A DNA stretch of 64,000 nt, taken from assembly GCF_900108515.1 (NCBI RefSeq), contig NZ_FNWW01000011.1:1-64000 (forward strand), written 5' to 3'. The DNA is from Halobacillus karajensis. GTDB lineage: Bacteria; Bacillota; Bacilli; Bacillales; Halobacillaceae. A program made the position numbers and the translations under genes. Of this stretch, positions 35,506 to 45,310 are shown piece by piece. The notes below the pieces were generated by a model. It saw only the letters and a program-made list of their open reading frames with translations, did no database searches and was not told the origin of the DNA. Numbering within the stretch: position 1 is the stretch's first letter; every line of letters begins with the position of its first letter.

Positions 35506-36960
35506 GTGGAAAATAATATTGATCGCAGGAGTATTGTGCTACTGACCGCCTGTCTGTTTTTGGGAGTAGTCGCACAGATGCTGTTTTTTCAGAGGGATTT
35601 AGGAGTCAACGTTTTTATTACCGTAACCGTTTTTTACCTTATCTTTTTTATGAACTTCCGTCATTGTCCATTAGCAGAAAAGCGTATGGGGATTTTGCTT
35701 TTGGGGGTGATTTTGATGATAGCGTTTAACTACACTCTCTATGATTTCGCCCTGATGCAAGCACTTAATATACTTGTGTTACCAATGCTGATTTTTGCGC
35801 ATGTGGTTCTGATTACAAAGCCGAAGACATTTGAGTGGCATCATCCTTATCTCCTTACATGGATGGCTCAAACTGCGGGAGGGATCCTTAAAGAAAATAG
35901 GAGGTATATTGATGGTTTGAATGAAAAGATAGGGAAACAAATGGATAGAGATAAATATGAAGCGATGAAAAAGGTGGTCATCGGGCTTCTTGTCGGTGCC
36001 CCGATTCTTATGATTGTCCTTCTGTTGTTAATGCAGGCAGATGCTGTCTTTCAAAACCTTCTTGGGAAGATACCTGTACTATTCTCCAATTTTGAAGAGA
36101 TTGTCGGGAGAATCGTTGTTGCTCTTTTAGTGTCCGGAACAGTCTTTGGCCTTTTTCAGAGTCTTCAACGGCCGTCCACACCACATCTTCCCGAACAGGT
36201 GAGACCGCAAATGGATGGCATCATAGCGCTAACGATCCTCGTTTTATTAAATAGTGTTTATCTTTTGTTTATCTTTGTACAATTTACTTATTTCTTTGGC
36301 GGAGAACTGCAGAACGGTTTAAGCTACTCTGAGTATGCCCGTCGTGGGTTTTTCGAGTTGCTTGCCGTTACACTGGTTAACTTATCCGTCCTGTTGCCAA
36401 TGCTGTTGTTCCAGAAAGTAGAGGGGCTGTACATTCAACGTGTGTTAAAAGCTTTATATGCGTTGCTTATTGTGTTCAGTATGATCCTGCTAGTGTCCGC
36501 TTTTCAGCGTTTGCTTCTTTATGAATCGCAGTACGGCTATACGATGGATCGGTTGCTGGCTATGATGTTTATGATCTTTTTATTTGTCCTTTTTACGTAC
36601 ACTCTTATTAAGGTATGGATCCCTCGTCTGCCACTTATTCATTTTTACATCATTTGCGCGTTCATTTTCTATACATGTATGAATGGATTCAATCTGGAAT
36701 CGTGGGTCGTCGAAAAAAATCTTGAGCGGTATGACAGAACGGGGGATGTGGATATGGCCTATTTAAACTCTTTATCCTATACCGGTGTGTCTGCCCTTCT
36801 AGACCTCTATGAGGAAGGTTTTGAACATCCACATTTGGAATTTATTTTACAAAAACGTTATGATCAATGGGTTGTCAACGAGGAGAACAGCTGGGTCTCG
36901 TACAACTATCAGAAAAACAAAGTCGAGCAAAGATTGAGAGAATGGGGGCAGACTCCATGA
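35506..36960 (+). CDS. DUF4173 membrane protein
   Basis: A 484-aa protein with about ten to twelve membrane segments and the DUF4153/DUF4173 pattern (GIIALTILVLLNSVYLLFIFVQFTYFFGG, LSYSEYARRGFFELLAVTLVNL). The start is GTG with GGGGG 7 nt upstream; the open frame further upstream overlaps the HAAS gene in another frame and is not used. Function is unknown. It overlaps the next gene by ATGA and belongs to the PadR operon. Confidence 0.85.
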   Translation: MENNIDRRSIVLLTACLFLGVVAQMLFFQRDLGVNVFITVTVFYLIFFMNFRHCPLAEKRMGILLLGVILMIAFNYTLYDFALMQALNILVLPMLIFAHVVLITKPKTFEWHHPYLLTWMAQTAGGILKENRRYIDGLNEKIGKQMDRDKYEAMKKVVIGLLVGAPILMIVLLLLMQADAVFQNLLGKIPVLFSNFEEIVGRIVVALLVSGTVFGLFQSLQRPSTPHLPEQVRPQMDGIIALTILVLLNSVYLLFIFVQFTYFFGGELQNGLSYSEYARRGFFELLAVTLVNLSVLLPMLLFQKVEGLYIQRVLKALYALLIVFSMILLVSAFQRLLLYESQYGYTMDRLLAMMFMIFLFVLFTYTLIKVWIPRLPLIHFYIICAFIFYTCMNGFNLESWVVEKNLERYDRTGDVDMAYLNSLSYTGVSALLDLYEEGFEHPHLEFILQKRYDQWVVNEENSWVSYNYQKNKVEQRLREWGQTP

Positions 36961-37211
36961 GAGTTTTAAACGGAGCGTTCATTTTAAGCTACTTGGTGAT
37001 TTCTGTATTATGGGTGATTAATTCTCCCTATCTATTTACACTTAGCGGGATAACGATCTGGATCGCTCTTATCCTTGCAGGAGCTTTTTTCTATACAATA
37101 TGGAACGGATTGCTTTTAGAAAGAAGGCTCTTGCTTGTATTAGGAGGTTGGATGGTTTTCCTTGTTTTAGCCACTCTGTTTATCCATTTAGCTCAAAGTT
37201 CGATGCCGTGA
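36957..37211 (+). CDS. Small membrane protein in the PadR operon
   Basis: An 84-aa protein with three membrane segments, starting at an ATG that overlaps the DUF4173 stop (ATGA) with GGGGG upstream. No family is recognised. The coupling implies a shared role with the DUF4173 protein. Confidence 0.72.
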   Translation: MRVLNGAFILSYLVISVLWVINSPYLFTLSGITIWIALILAGAFFYTIWNGLLLERRLLLVLGGWMVFLVLATLFIHLAQSSMP

Positions 37212-37242
37212 AGGGCAAGGATTTATTTCATTAGCCGATTTA

Positions 37243-38616
37243 TTAATCGATAGGATAGAATTTACGGTATAGGGCATAGTAATCCAATTGATTTCCAGTG
37301 ATTCTTGATAATCTCTCTAAAGCCTCCAGCAAAAAGGTCTTATCGAGTTCATAAATGATTTTCGTTTCAATATGGTCGATGGTACTGCTGGCAAACTCCC
37401 ATAACATTTGATGTTTGGACCGATCGATGGACTCTGCTACTTTAGCAATGGAATCGACTAGTTCCGTAATAATAAGATGGTTGTCACGTGCATAATGCCG
37501 AATATAACCGAACCCGCGATAAATATAAGATTCGAATGACTCAGAAAGAAGTATGAGACGGACTTGTTTTTCGTTATCCATTAAATAGGGGGTGAAAGTA
37601 ATGTAATCCTCGACAGTGAGCATCAGCTCCGCCATTTGATGGATGGTGTTCGTTGCTGTTTTTGGGTCGTCATTCCCAAGTGATTTTATAGCGATTTCCG
37701 CTAGTTTGTGCATCCCCATCTGGATGTCTTGTAATTCGGTTTGTTTGTAGTCGATGTTAATCATCTGGCAATATTCATCTTCCTCAATTTTTTCGTTTCC
37801 AGGGCCCCAGTAACTGAGTAAGGTGTTTCCTTTCAAAATGTAGTCACCGACCTTGGCGTGAAATTGTATGATAATGTTATCTTCCTTGGCTTTCTCAATC
37901 ATATTTCTGTAATCTACAAGTTGAATATACCCAGACTTAATCGCTTTTATTGGCTTCGTTTGTGTCTGTTCTTCTTCCATCAGGTTACCAGGTTCTTCCG
38001 TACGGTACCTTTCAAGGTCTTTCCGCAGCGTCTGGTTAATCATTTGCTCAGAGGATGTCTTCATCGTGTTTGTGATGTTATGGACTTGCATCCATGTCGT
38101 TGCATGGTTGATGAAGTAAATGAATGTGACAGAAGAGGTAAAGGCAAGGAAAATAGTTACAATAGGAACGGCGACGAAAAACTCGTGCTCTGTATTTCCG
38201 ATAAAAAGGAAGACGAGCAGGACATAAACGAAATTTCCGTTGAATAAACCAAGAGCATGCTGGGTTCTGCGGTCGGCTACGAAATTGAGAAGCATGCGTG
38301 GAGAAAATTGACCACTGAACGTGGTTAAAACGACAAGCAAAGAGTTTAATGTGAAGGCACTTAGTGTCAAGATCCCTCCAATTAAAGTACTCACAAGCAT
38401 GCGCGTAATATCTGCATTGATTCGGAAAAATTCAAAGGTAAACTGTTCGATTTGAAAAGTGATATCCAGTAATAATGTGGCGATAACGAAAAAGATAGAC
38501 ATAAGAATATAAAATAAAGGCATGTACCACAGGGTCATCTGCATTTCATGCTTTCGCTGCCGCTTTGACATTTCTAGATACTTTCTAAGTGATCCAGGTA
38601 ATATTTTGCTTATCAT
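37243..38616 (-). CDS. DUF2254 membrane protein
   Basis: A 457-aa protein with four N-terminal membrane segments (about 28-185) and a long cytoplasmic region, matching the DUF2254 family (SAFTLNSLLVVLTTFSGQFSPRML, GYIQLVDYRNMIEKAKED). The function of the family is not known. AAGGAGGAG precedes the ATG. It stands alone, convergent with the PadR operon. Confidence 0.84.
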   Translation of the reverse strand: MISKILPGSLRKYLEMSKRQRKHEMQMTLWYMPLFYILMSIFFVIATLLLDITFQIEQFTFEFFRINADITRMLVSTLIGGILTLSAFTLNSLLVVLTTFSGQFSPRMLLNFVADRRTQHALGLFNGNFVYVLLVFLFIGNTEHEFFVAVPIVTIFLAFTSSVTFIYFINHATTWMQVHNITNTMKTSSEQMINQTLRKDLERYRTEEPGNLMEEEQTQTKPIKAIKSGYIQLVDYRNMIEKAKEDNIIIQFHAKVGDYILKGNTLLSYWGPGNEKIEEDEYCQMINIDYKQTELQDIQMGMHKLAEIAIKSLGNDDPKTATNTIHQMAELMLTVEDYITFTPYLMDNEKQVRLILLSESFESYIYRGFGYIRHYARDNHLIITELVDSIAKVAESIDRSKHQMLWEFASSTIDHIETKIIYELDKTFLLEALERLSRITGNQLDYYALYRKFYPID

Positions 38617-38772
38617 ATGTGGCTCCTCCTTTCGCTGAGGTTTACTAGAATAGTACCTGTAGTTTCCCCTTCCATTGCTCCCTTCAAACGATAAAACAAT
38701 ACCCCTTTTATTTTGTCAGGCTGTAAAAGGTCAGGTATATTAAAAAGTAATTAATGTGGGAGGGGAGAAAAC

Positions 38773-39216
38773 GTGGATTGGATTCAAAAAACATTCATAG
38801 ATTTAACAACGGAGGAATTATACAAAATTTTGCAGAATAGGGTTGAAGTTTTTGTTGTGGAGCAAAAATGTCCATACCCCGAAGTGGATGGCAGGGATAA
38901 AGACAGTTTACATATATGGCTGGAGGAAGAAAGCAAGATAGTTGCGTATTGTCGGCTTGTTCCCCCTGTCGAAGGAGAAAAATACTACAGCATTGGTCGA
39001 GTTTTGGTATCAAAAAACTACCGAGGCAGCGGTTATGCGCGGGCCATGATGGATCATGCGATCGAAGTATTGAAAAAGGAGTATAAAGTGGAGCACATTT
39101 GGCTGCACGGACAAGAACATCTGCGGCATTTCTATGGATCCTTTGGGTTCAAAGAGGTTTCGGAGGTCTACCTGGAAGATGGCATCCCGCATGTCGATAT
39201 GCGGATGGACCTTTAA
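38773..39216 (+). CDS. ElaA-type GNAT acetyltransferase
   Basis: A 147-aa GNAT protein of the ElaA subgroup: LTTEELYKILQNRVEVFVVEQKCPYPEVDGRD at the N-terminus, and the acetyl-CoA loop IGRVLVSKNYRGSGYARAMM. The start is GTG with GGAGGGG about 7 nt upstream. Substrate unknown. Confidence 0.86.
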   Translation: MDWIQKTFIDLTTEELYKILQNRVEVFVVEQKCPYPEVDGRDKDSLHIWLEEESKIVAYCRLVPPVEGEKYYSIGRVLVSKNYRGSGYARAMMDHAIEVLKKEYKVEHIWLHGQEHLRHFYGSFGFKEVSEVYLEDGIPHVDMRMDL

Positions 39217-39289
39217 GTCGTTTGGATTTTATTCAGGCCGGGAATGATAATGATAGAGTTGTGAGAGAGTTTTAACTGGAGGTTTTGAT

Positions 39290-40747
39290 ATGAGTCCCCA
39301 AACATTTACGAAGCAATATATCAATGGTCATTGGATAAATGGTTCCAGTGAGAAGTACGTAGATAATATCAACCCATATACACAGCAGACTATTGCATCC
39401 ATTCCATCTGCGAATGAAGACGATCTTAATAAAGCGTATCAAGCCGCATTGAATTCACAGGGGTCATGGATGACAACGGCCCCAGGTGAAAAACGGGCTT
39501 GTTTCGATCAGCTTCTGAAAGTTGTGTATGACCGAAAAGATGAGATTATCGATTGGCTTGTGAAGGAAGCCGGCAGTACGCTTGTAAAAGCGGAAGTCGA
39601 GTTCCAAGCAGCAGTGGGGATCATTCGTGAATCAGCGGGTTTCCCAACACGTATGAGCGGGCAGATTTTACCGTCTAATACACCTGGAAAAGAAAATCGG
39701 ATTTACCGCTCTCCGAAAGGTGTCATTGGAGTTATCGGCCCATGGAATTTCCCGTTTCACCTTGCGATGAGATCGATTGCTCCGGCTATTGCTACAGGAA
39801 ATACAGTTGTTGTTAAGTCGGCTTCGGATGCCCCAGTGACTTCTGGACTGTTAATCGCTGATCTCTTTGAGGAGGCAGGCTTCCCGGAAGGTGCTCTTAA
39901 TGTAGTGGTCGGCAGGGGGGCAGAAATAGGGGATGCTTTTGTAAAACATCCGGCAGCAAAGCTGATCTCATTTACAGGATCGACGGAAATAGGAAGTCAC
40001 ATTGGGGAATTAGCTGGTAAGCATATCAAAGAAACAGCCTTAGAGTTAGGTGGAAATAATGCCATGCTTGTTCTTGACGATGCTGATATCGATCAGGCAG
40101 TCGAAGCGGCTGCTTTTGGCAAGTTTCTGCACCAGGGTCAGATTTGTATGTCGTTAAACCGAATCATTATCCATGAAAATATACACGATATATTTGTGGA
40201 GAAGTTCAAAGAAAAGGTAGAGAGTTTGAAAGCAGGAGACCCCTCTGAAAAAGATACAGTGATCGGTCCTCTTATTAATAAGGAAGCGGTTGAACGTATT
40301 CAGGAGAATCTGAAAGAAAGCATTGGTAGAGGAGCGGAGATTGTAACAGGTGGAGAGGCAGACGGAAATGTAATGCAGCCAACCGTCTTGTCTGGCGTAA
40401 CCAATGACATGCCTATAGCAAAAAACGAGATTTTTGGGCCCGTGGCGGCCGTGATTAAAGTCGTTTCTGAAACGGAAGCTATAGAAGTAGCCAACAGCTC
40501 TCCCTATGGTTTAAGTGGATCTATTTTTACCCGTGATGTCCATCGTGGGGTTGAAGTTGCCAAACGAGTAGAAACGGGTATGATCCATATTAATGATCAA
40601 TCTGTAAATGATGAGGCGCATGTGGCTTTCGGTGGAGAAAAAGAATCAGGTCTCGGTCGTTTTGGTGGTGAGTGGGCTCTTGAAAAGTTTACCACCGTTA
40701 AATGGATTGGTGTAATGAAGAACGGGTATCGGTACTTCCCATTTTAA
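39290..40747 (+). CDS. Aldehyde dehydrogenase
   Basis: A 485-aa NAD(P)-dependent aldehyde dehydrogenase. The general base is in LELGGNNAMLVL and the nucleophile in GQICMSLNR; the cofactor loop FTGSTEIG is present. It resembles YfmT-type (vanillin/benzaldehyde) dehydrogenases in VIGPWNFPFHLAMRSIAPA, but the substrate is inferred loosely. GGAGGT lies 6 nt before the ATG; a terminator follows. Confidence 0.9.
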   Translation: MSPQTFTKQYINGHWINGSSEKYVDNINPYTQQTIASIPSANEDDLNKAYQAALNSQGSWMTTAPGEKRACFDQLLKVVYDRKDEIIDWLVKEAGSTLVKAEVEFQAAVGIIRESAGFPTRMSGQILPSNTPGKENRIYRSPKGVIGVIGPWNFPFHLAMRSIAPAIATGNTVVVKSASDAPVTSGLLIADLFEEAGFPEGALNVVVGRGAEIGDAFVKHPAAKLISFTGSTEIGSHIGELAGKHIKETALELGGNNAMLVLDDADIDQAVEAAAFGKFLHQGQICMSLNRIIIHENIHDIFVEKFKEKVESLKAGDPSEKDTVIGPLINKEAVERIQENLKESIGRGAEIVTGGEADGNVMQPTVLSGVTNDMPIAKNEIFGPVAAVIKVVSETEAIEVANSSPYGLSGSIFTRDVHRGVEVAKRVETGMIHINDQSVNDEAHVAFGGEKESGLGRFGGEWALEKFTTVKWIGVMKNGYRYFPF

Positions 40748-40751
40748 GGCC

Positions 40752-40787
40752 AAAAGGAGAAGGGGATAAACTCCCTTCTCCTTTTTT
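40752..40787 (+). terminator. Terminator of the aldehyde dehydrogenase gene
   Basis: AAAAGGAGAAGGG pairs with CCCTTCTCCTTTT and continues into T. Confidence 0.85.
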
Positions 40788-40909
40788 GTTTAAACCATCC
40801 GTCACTCTGAATGCAAGGGCTTAAGGCTTGTTGGGTTGAGTCTATCACTTGCGCTTTTGGTCATTCGGAAAAGGTAGACGAATGGGGAAGTGGGTTATAA
40901 ATGTTGGAT

Positions 40910-41074
40910 TCAGTATTCCTGGACTTCCCATTTTGGCCCTGAGTGTAGGTGGAGGTTTAATTTATCTGCATATTTCATTGCTTCTTCTTCTTGGAGGAAA
41001 ACTCGTTCTCTCCGATCAATCGGGTCTTTCAATATTTCTATTAAACGGTCATTTCTTCTAATAAGTACGTACAT
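40910..41074 (-). CDS. Small 54-aa protein
   Basis: An ORF starting MYVLIRRNDRLIEILKD with GGGAGGG about 4 nt before the ATG. It is charged, with a mixed alpha/beta pattern and a C-terminal GPKWEVQEY. The frame extends 19 codons upstream, but the ribosome site favours ATG 41074. I do not recognise it. The rest of the 535-bp gap (40788-41282) shows only terminators of the flanking genes. Confidence 0.6.
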   Translation of the reverse strand: MYVLIRRNDRLIEILKDPIDRRERVFLQEEEAMKYADKLNLHLHSGPKWEVQEY

Positions 41075-41240
41075 AGGACCCTCCCGATATTTGTATAAGT
41101 TAATTAAAATATATTCGGGGGGAGGATTCAATAATTTTTTAGGAAAACATGAATGACTCTTTTGCTTATGTCGTTAAAGTGATTAAGAAATTGATCCCCG
41201 GCATGAACATTCAAAACCATGCACAAGAATGAGCTGGAAC

Positions 41241-41274
41241 AAAAAAAGGCTCCCCTGATTAGAAAGCCTTTTTA
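41241..41274 (-). terminator. Terminator of the aminotransferase gene
   Basis: On the minus strand AAAAAGGCT pairs with AGCCTTTTT around a 14-nt loop and ends in T7. Confidence 0.78.
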
Positions 41275-41282
41275 CATCGTCT

Positions 41283-42455
41283 TTATTTAACTGCAAAATC
41301 TTTAAATCGTTTTACTGCATCAGTCAAAGTTTCTGCTGAGTTATTTAATCCAATCCGTACATAACCTTCTCCGTGCTTACCGAAACCAACCCCGGGGGCA
41401 ACAAACAACCCTGTTGCCTCTAGCAGTTCATCGGCAAACTGTTGGGAAGTATATCCATCTGGCACTCGTAGCCATGCGAAGAAGGACCCTTGGCATGGAG
41501 CGACATGGTATCCGGCATCTTCCAGGCCTGTGACAAGTAGGTCTCGTCTTTTTTCATAAGTTTCGGCCAGCTCTGTCACACATTCTTGTGAACTTAGCAG
41601 CGCAGTGGCAGAAGCTTGTTGAAGCCCACCGAAAATACTGCAGAAATAATGGTCCTGAATGACTTCAATAGCGTGAATGACGCTTGGATTGCCAACGGCA
41701 AAGGCGACACGCCAGCCTGCCATGTTGTAGGTCTTCGACATGGTGTAAACTTCAACCCCTACATTTTTGGCACCTTCGATTTGCATAAAGCTGATGGGTT
41801 TGTTTCCATCAAAGCCAATGGCCCCGTAAGCGAAATCATGAACGACACATACATCATGTTGTTCTGCTTCTTCAATGGTTTTCTTGAAAAATTCCTCATC
41901 CGCCATAGCCCCTGTGGGGTTGTTTGGGTAGTTTAGGAACATAAGTTTTGCTTTTTCCCAGCTTTCCGAGTCAATTTCGTTATAATCAGGTAAGAACCCA
42001 TTTTCTTCGCGGAGCGGCATGGATTTCATTTGTGCACCAACCATTTCAATTCCTGACCAATAATCAGGATATCCAGGGTCCGGGACGAGTGCAACATCTC
42101 CAGGATCAAGGAAACATTGACTTAGTTCGACAAGACCGGTTTTACTTCCAGGCATGATGGCTACTTCTGTTTCGGGGTCGATTTCCACGTTGTATTCACG
42201 TTTATAGAACTCGGCTACTGCTTCTTTAAAGAATTCATATCCATGGAAAGGTGGATACATATGAAACTCAGGGTTCTCTGCTCCGTCCTTTAGTGATTCG
42301 ACGATGTGTTCAGGGGTAGGCTGGTCAGGGTTGCCCTGGCCTAAGTTCAATGTGTCGTATCCACGCTCTTTGTATACATTTAATTTATCGATTAATGTCG
42401 CAAAGAATTGGTCGGGTAATCTTTCTACAGCTTTGGATGTTTTGAATTGTTTCAC
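41283..42455 (-). CDS. PLP-dependent aminotransferase, MtnE-like
   Basis: A 390-aa class I aminotransferase. The cofactor lysine is in YTMSKTYNMAGWR; NYPNNPTG and the C-terminal GEGYVRIGL are also present. The run NLGQGNPDQPTPEHIVE and DPGYPDYWSG resembles MtnE (YkrV), which aminates the keto acid of the methionine salvage pathway. GTG 42455 is chosen because GAGGTG lies 6 nt upstream; the in-frame ATG at 42494 has none. No other salvage gene is adjacent, though a nitrilase of the MtnU kind lies 3 kb away. Confidence 0.86.
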   Translation of the reverse strand: MKQFKTSKAVERLPDQFFATLIDKLNVYKERGYDTLNLGQGNPDQPTPEHIVESLKDGAENPEFHMYPPFHGYEFFKEAVAEFYKREYNVEIDPETEVAIMPGSKTGLVELSQCFLDPGDVALVPDPGYPDYWSGIEMVGAQMKSMPLREENGFLPDYNEIDSESWEKAKLMFLNYPNNPTGAMADEEFFKKTIEEAEQHDVCVVHDFAYGAIGFDGNKPISFMQIEGAKNVGVEVYTMSKTYNMAGWRVAFAVGNPSVIHAIEVIQDHYFCSIFGGLQQASATALLSSQECVTELAETYEKRRDLLVTGLEDAGYHVAPCQGSFFAWLRVPDGYTSQQFADELLEATGLFVAPGVGFGKHGEGYVRIGLNNSAETLTDAVKRFKDFAVK

Positions 42456-42589
42456 GATGGTCACCTCGGATTTATTTTTAGAAAAATCGAACAAAGATAA
42501 TATGGTTAGTTTAACATGAGGGCAGTTTGAGTGGGAACCATATAGGTAAAGAATAAAAAGAATAGAAGCACGTTGAAGGAGTGTAGCAT

Positions 42590-43918
42590 ATGAATTTTGT
42601 CATAATCGGCGGGGATGCTGCTGGTATGAGTGCAGCGATGCAAATAGTAAGGAATAGTGAAGGCCATTCCATTACGGTTTTCGAACAAGGAGGAATGACT
42701 TCATATGGTCAATGCGGACTACCTTATGTATTAAGTGGGGATGTGGAGTCGACTGAAGAATTGATCGCGCGAAAGCCTGAAACGTTTCGTGATAAATACG
42801 GCATTGATGTCCGTATTTATCACGAGGTGACAGATGTCGATTGTGAGCGTAAAGTGGTTTATGGAAACGACGGGAAAGGAGAAAGGTTCGAACTACCTTA
42901 TGATCGTCTGCTGGTAGCTTCAGGCGCTTCTCCTGTCATGCCTCCATGGCAAGGGAAAGACTTAAAGGGAATCCATACATTAAAAACGATTCCGGATATT
43001 AAGGATATCATGGCCGCAACAGCAAAGGACGTGGAAAAGGTAGCCATCATCGGGGGAGGCTACATAGGTCTTGAGATGGCAGAGGGATTCGTATCCCTCG
43101 GAAAAAAAGTTCGAATGATCGACCGTGGTTCTCAGCTGGCCAAAATCTTTGATGAGGATATGGGCGAGCTTGTTCATGAAGAAGCCATGAGGAACCAGAT
43201 GGAACTTCACCTCGATGAATCAGTAGAAGGCTTCAAAGGAAAAGAGCATGTCGAAGTTGTTGTGACGGATAAGGAAGAATACGATGCAGACCTGGTGCTT
43301 GTGGCCGTGGGAGTTACCCCAAACACAACATTCATGAAACATACAGGTGTTTATAAAGGAATGAATGATGCAATTACCGTAAACGCATTTATGGAAACAA
43401 GCGTATTGGATATCTATGCTGCCGGCGATTGCGCTACACAATATCACCGCATCAAAAAGAAAGATGATTACATCCCTTTAGGCACCCATGCAAATAAACA
43501 AGGGCAGATTGCCGGTTTGAATATGATTAATCAAAAACGTTCGTTTCGGGGAATTGTCGGTACGTCGATTTTAAAGTTTTTCGATATAACCCTCGCCCGG
43601 ACGGGTCTGTCGGGGCGTGAGGCGGACCAGGAGAACATCCCTTATAAACAAATAACTATCCAATCGACCCATGCCGCGGGTTATTATTCCAGAGAAGACC
43701 CTATGACACTGAAGATCATTTATCATGAAGCAACTGGCCAGCTGCTCGGAGCTCAAATAATAGGCGGAAGGGGAGTGGATAAACGGATAGATGTCCTGGC
43801 AACCGCTCTTTACCACGACATGACAATCGATGAATTGGAAGACTTGGATCTCTCCTATGCCCCTCCGTATAATAGTGTTTGGGATCCGATTCAACAAGCT
43901 GCACGAAAGGCAGATTGA
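42590..43918 (+). CDS. cdr: CoA-disulfide reductase
   Basis: A 442-aa FAD- and NAD(P)H-dependent enzyme with the single-cysteine active site SYGQCGLPYVLSG (Cys42), the FAD motif VIIGGDAAGMSAA at the start, the NAD motif VAIIGGGYIGLEMAE (about 147-161) and the FAD-binding IYAAGDCA. These are the marks of CoA-disulfide and related polysulfide reductases. In bacilli it keeps coenzyme A reduced. AAGGAG lies about 9 nt before the ATG; nos follows 67 bp downstream on the same strand. Confidence 0.88.
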   Translation: MNFVIIGGDAAGMSAAMQIVRNSEGHSITVFEQGGMTSYGQCGLPYVLSGDVESTEELIARKPETFRDKYGIDVRIYHEVTDVDCERKVVYGNDGKGERFELPYDRLLVASGASPVMPPWQGKDLKGIHTLKTIPDIKDIMAATAKDVEKVAIIGGGYIGLEMAEGFVSLGKKVRMIDRGSQLAKIFDEDMGELVHEEAMRNQMELHLDESVEGFKGKEHVEVVVTDKEEYDADLVLVAVGVTPNTTFMKHTGVYKGMNDAITVNAFMETSVLDIYAAGDCATQYHRIKKKDDYIPLGTHANKQGQIAGLNMINQKRSFRGIVGTSILKFFDITLARTGLSGREADQENIPYKQITIQSTHAAGYYSREDPMTLKIIYHEATGQLLGAQIIGGRGVDKRIDVLATALYHDMTIDELEDLDLSYAPPYNSVWDPIQQAARKAD

Positions 43919-43985
43919 TTCGTAAGAAGTTAGAATTCTCGTGTGATAGGATGAAAGGGAAGTGAGATACAGGAGGATTCATAAG

Positions 43986-45080
43986 GTGAACACAGATTTA
44001 TATAAAAAAGCGGAATCGTTTATTCGCCAATTCCACCAAGAGAAGAAACTTGTTGGAGTGGAGGAGCGATTACAAAGCATCAAAAAGGAAATACGCTGGG
44101 AAGGCAGTTATACTCATACCTTTCCCGAATTGGAATATGGAGCAAAAGTCGCCTGGCGTAATAGCAACCGCTGCATTGGCCGCCTGTTTTGGAACAGCTT
44201 AAAAGTATTTGATGCCCGGGATGTGAATACGGAAGAAGGGGTTCGAGAAAGGATGTTCGACCATTTGGACTATGCAACAAATGGTGGACGGATCCGGTCA
44301 ACGATTACAATTTTCAAACCTCATTGCGGTCAAGAACAAATACGTATTTGGAACCATCAGTTGGTTCGTTATGCTGGATATGAAGAAAAGGGAGGCGTAA
44401 AAGGCGATCCTGCTTCTATTGAGTTCACTAGGCGGTGTCAACAACTCGGCTGGAAGGGGAAAGGCACCTCTTTTGATATTCTTCCGCTTGTTGTACAAAT
44501 AGACGAAGGGACGCCGAAGTGGTTTGATATTCCTAGCGAAAAAGTGCTGGAAGTACCGCTGCGTCACCCGGATTTTGACTGGTTTCAACAATTGGGCCTT
44601 CAGTGGTATGCCGTTCCCTTAATTTCAGATATGCGTCTTGAAATTGGCGGGATAGATTATACGGCTGCTCCTTTTAATGGTTTTTATATGGAAACTGAAA
44701 TTGGTGCCCGTAACCTTGCTGATGAGTCTCGCTATAATCTCTTGCCTGTAGTAGCAGAAGCAATGGGACTGGATACAAATCGGAATTCTTCCTTATGGAG
44801 GGACCGTGCTTTGATAGAGATGAATCAGGCCGTTTTGTTTTCCTATCAAGCGGATGGAGTCAGTCTGGTTGATCACCATACGGCTGCCCAGCAGTTTCTA
44901 CAATTCGAAAAGAAAGAAAAAGTGTGCAGCCGAGAAGTAACAGGAGATTGGACGTGGCTTATTCCGCCATTGTCACCTGCATCTACTCATATTTTCCATT
45001 CCTCTTGTGTGGACAGGATGGATACCCCCAACTACACTTATCAAACGGCTGCTTATGAGAAAAATCCTTCCGAAGAATAA
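43986..45080 (+). CDS. nos: Bacterial nitric oxide synthase oxygenase
   Basis: A 364-aa heme enzyme that makes NO from arginine, the same length as the B. subtilis enzyme. The heme-thiolate is Cys63 in AWRNSNRCIGRLFW, and the arginine-binding glutamate is in NGFYMETEIGARNL. Like other bacterial NOS it has no reductase domain. The start is GTG with AGGAGG 9 nt upstream; the ATG at 43962 precedes that site. The stop lies within a weak hairpin (CCTTCCG with CGGAAGG) that may be its terminator. Confidence 0.94.
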   Translation: MNTDLYKKAESFIRQFHQEKKLVGVEERLQSIKKEIRWEGSYTHTFPELEYGAKVAWRNSNRCIGRLFWNSLKVFDARDVNTEEGVRERMFDHLDYATNGGRIRSTITIFKPHCGQEQIRIWNHQLVRYAGYEEKGGVKGDPASIEFTRRCQQLGWKGKGTSFDILPLVVQIDEGTPKWFDIPSEKVLEVPLRHPDFDWFQQLGLQWYAVPLISDMRLEIGGIDYTAAPFNGFYMETEIGARNLADESRYNLLPVVAEAMGLDTNRNSSLWRDRALIEMNQAVLFSYQADGVSLVDHHTAAQQFLQFEKKEKVCSREVTGDWTWLIPPLSPASTHIFHSSCVDRMDTPNYTYQTAAYEKNPSEE

Positions 45081-45310
45081 ATGCGGAAGGGTTTTCGTTA
45101 TCGTCTAATAATTGTGGCATTCAGAGTTTGAGAGAGGCACGATCAGGTGGGGAGGTGGATATCACCGAAAAATTGATTTCATCGGCGATTTGCAATGGAA
45201 GGGAAAAACAGGCTGCCGGTCATTACACGACAGCCCAAATGGACCGAATTTCTAAGATACCGCCTGGACTCTTAGACAGGTCTCCGTTTTTCGGAGGAAC
45301 CAATCACACA

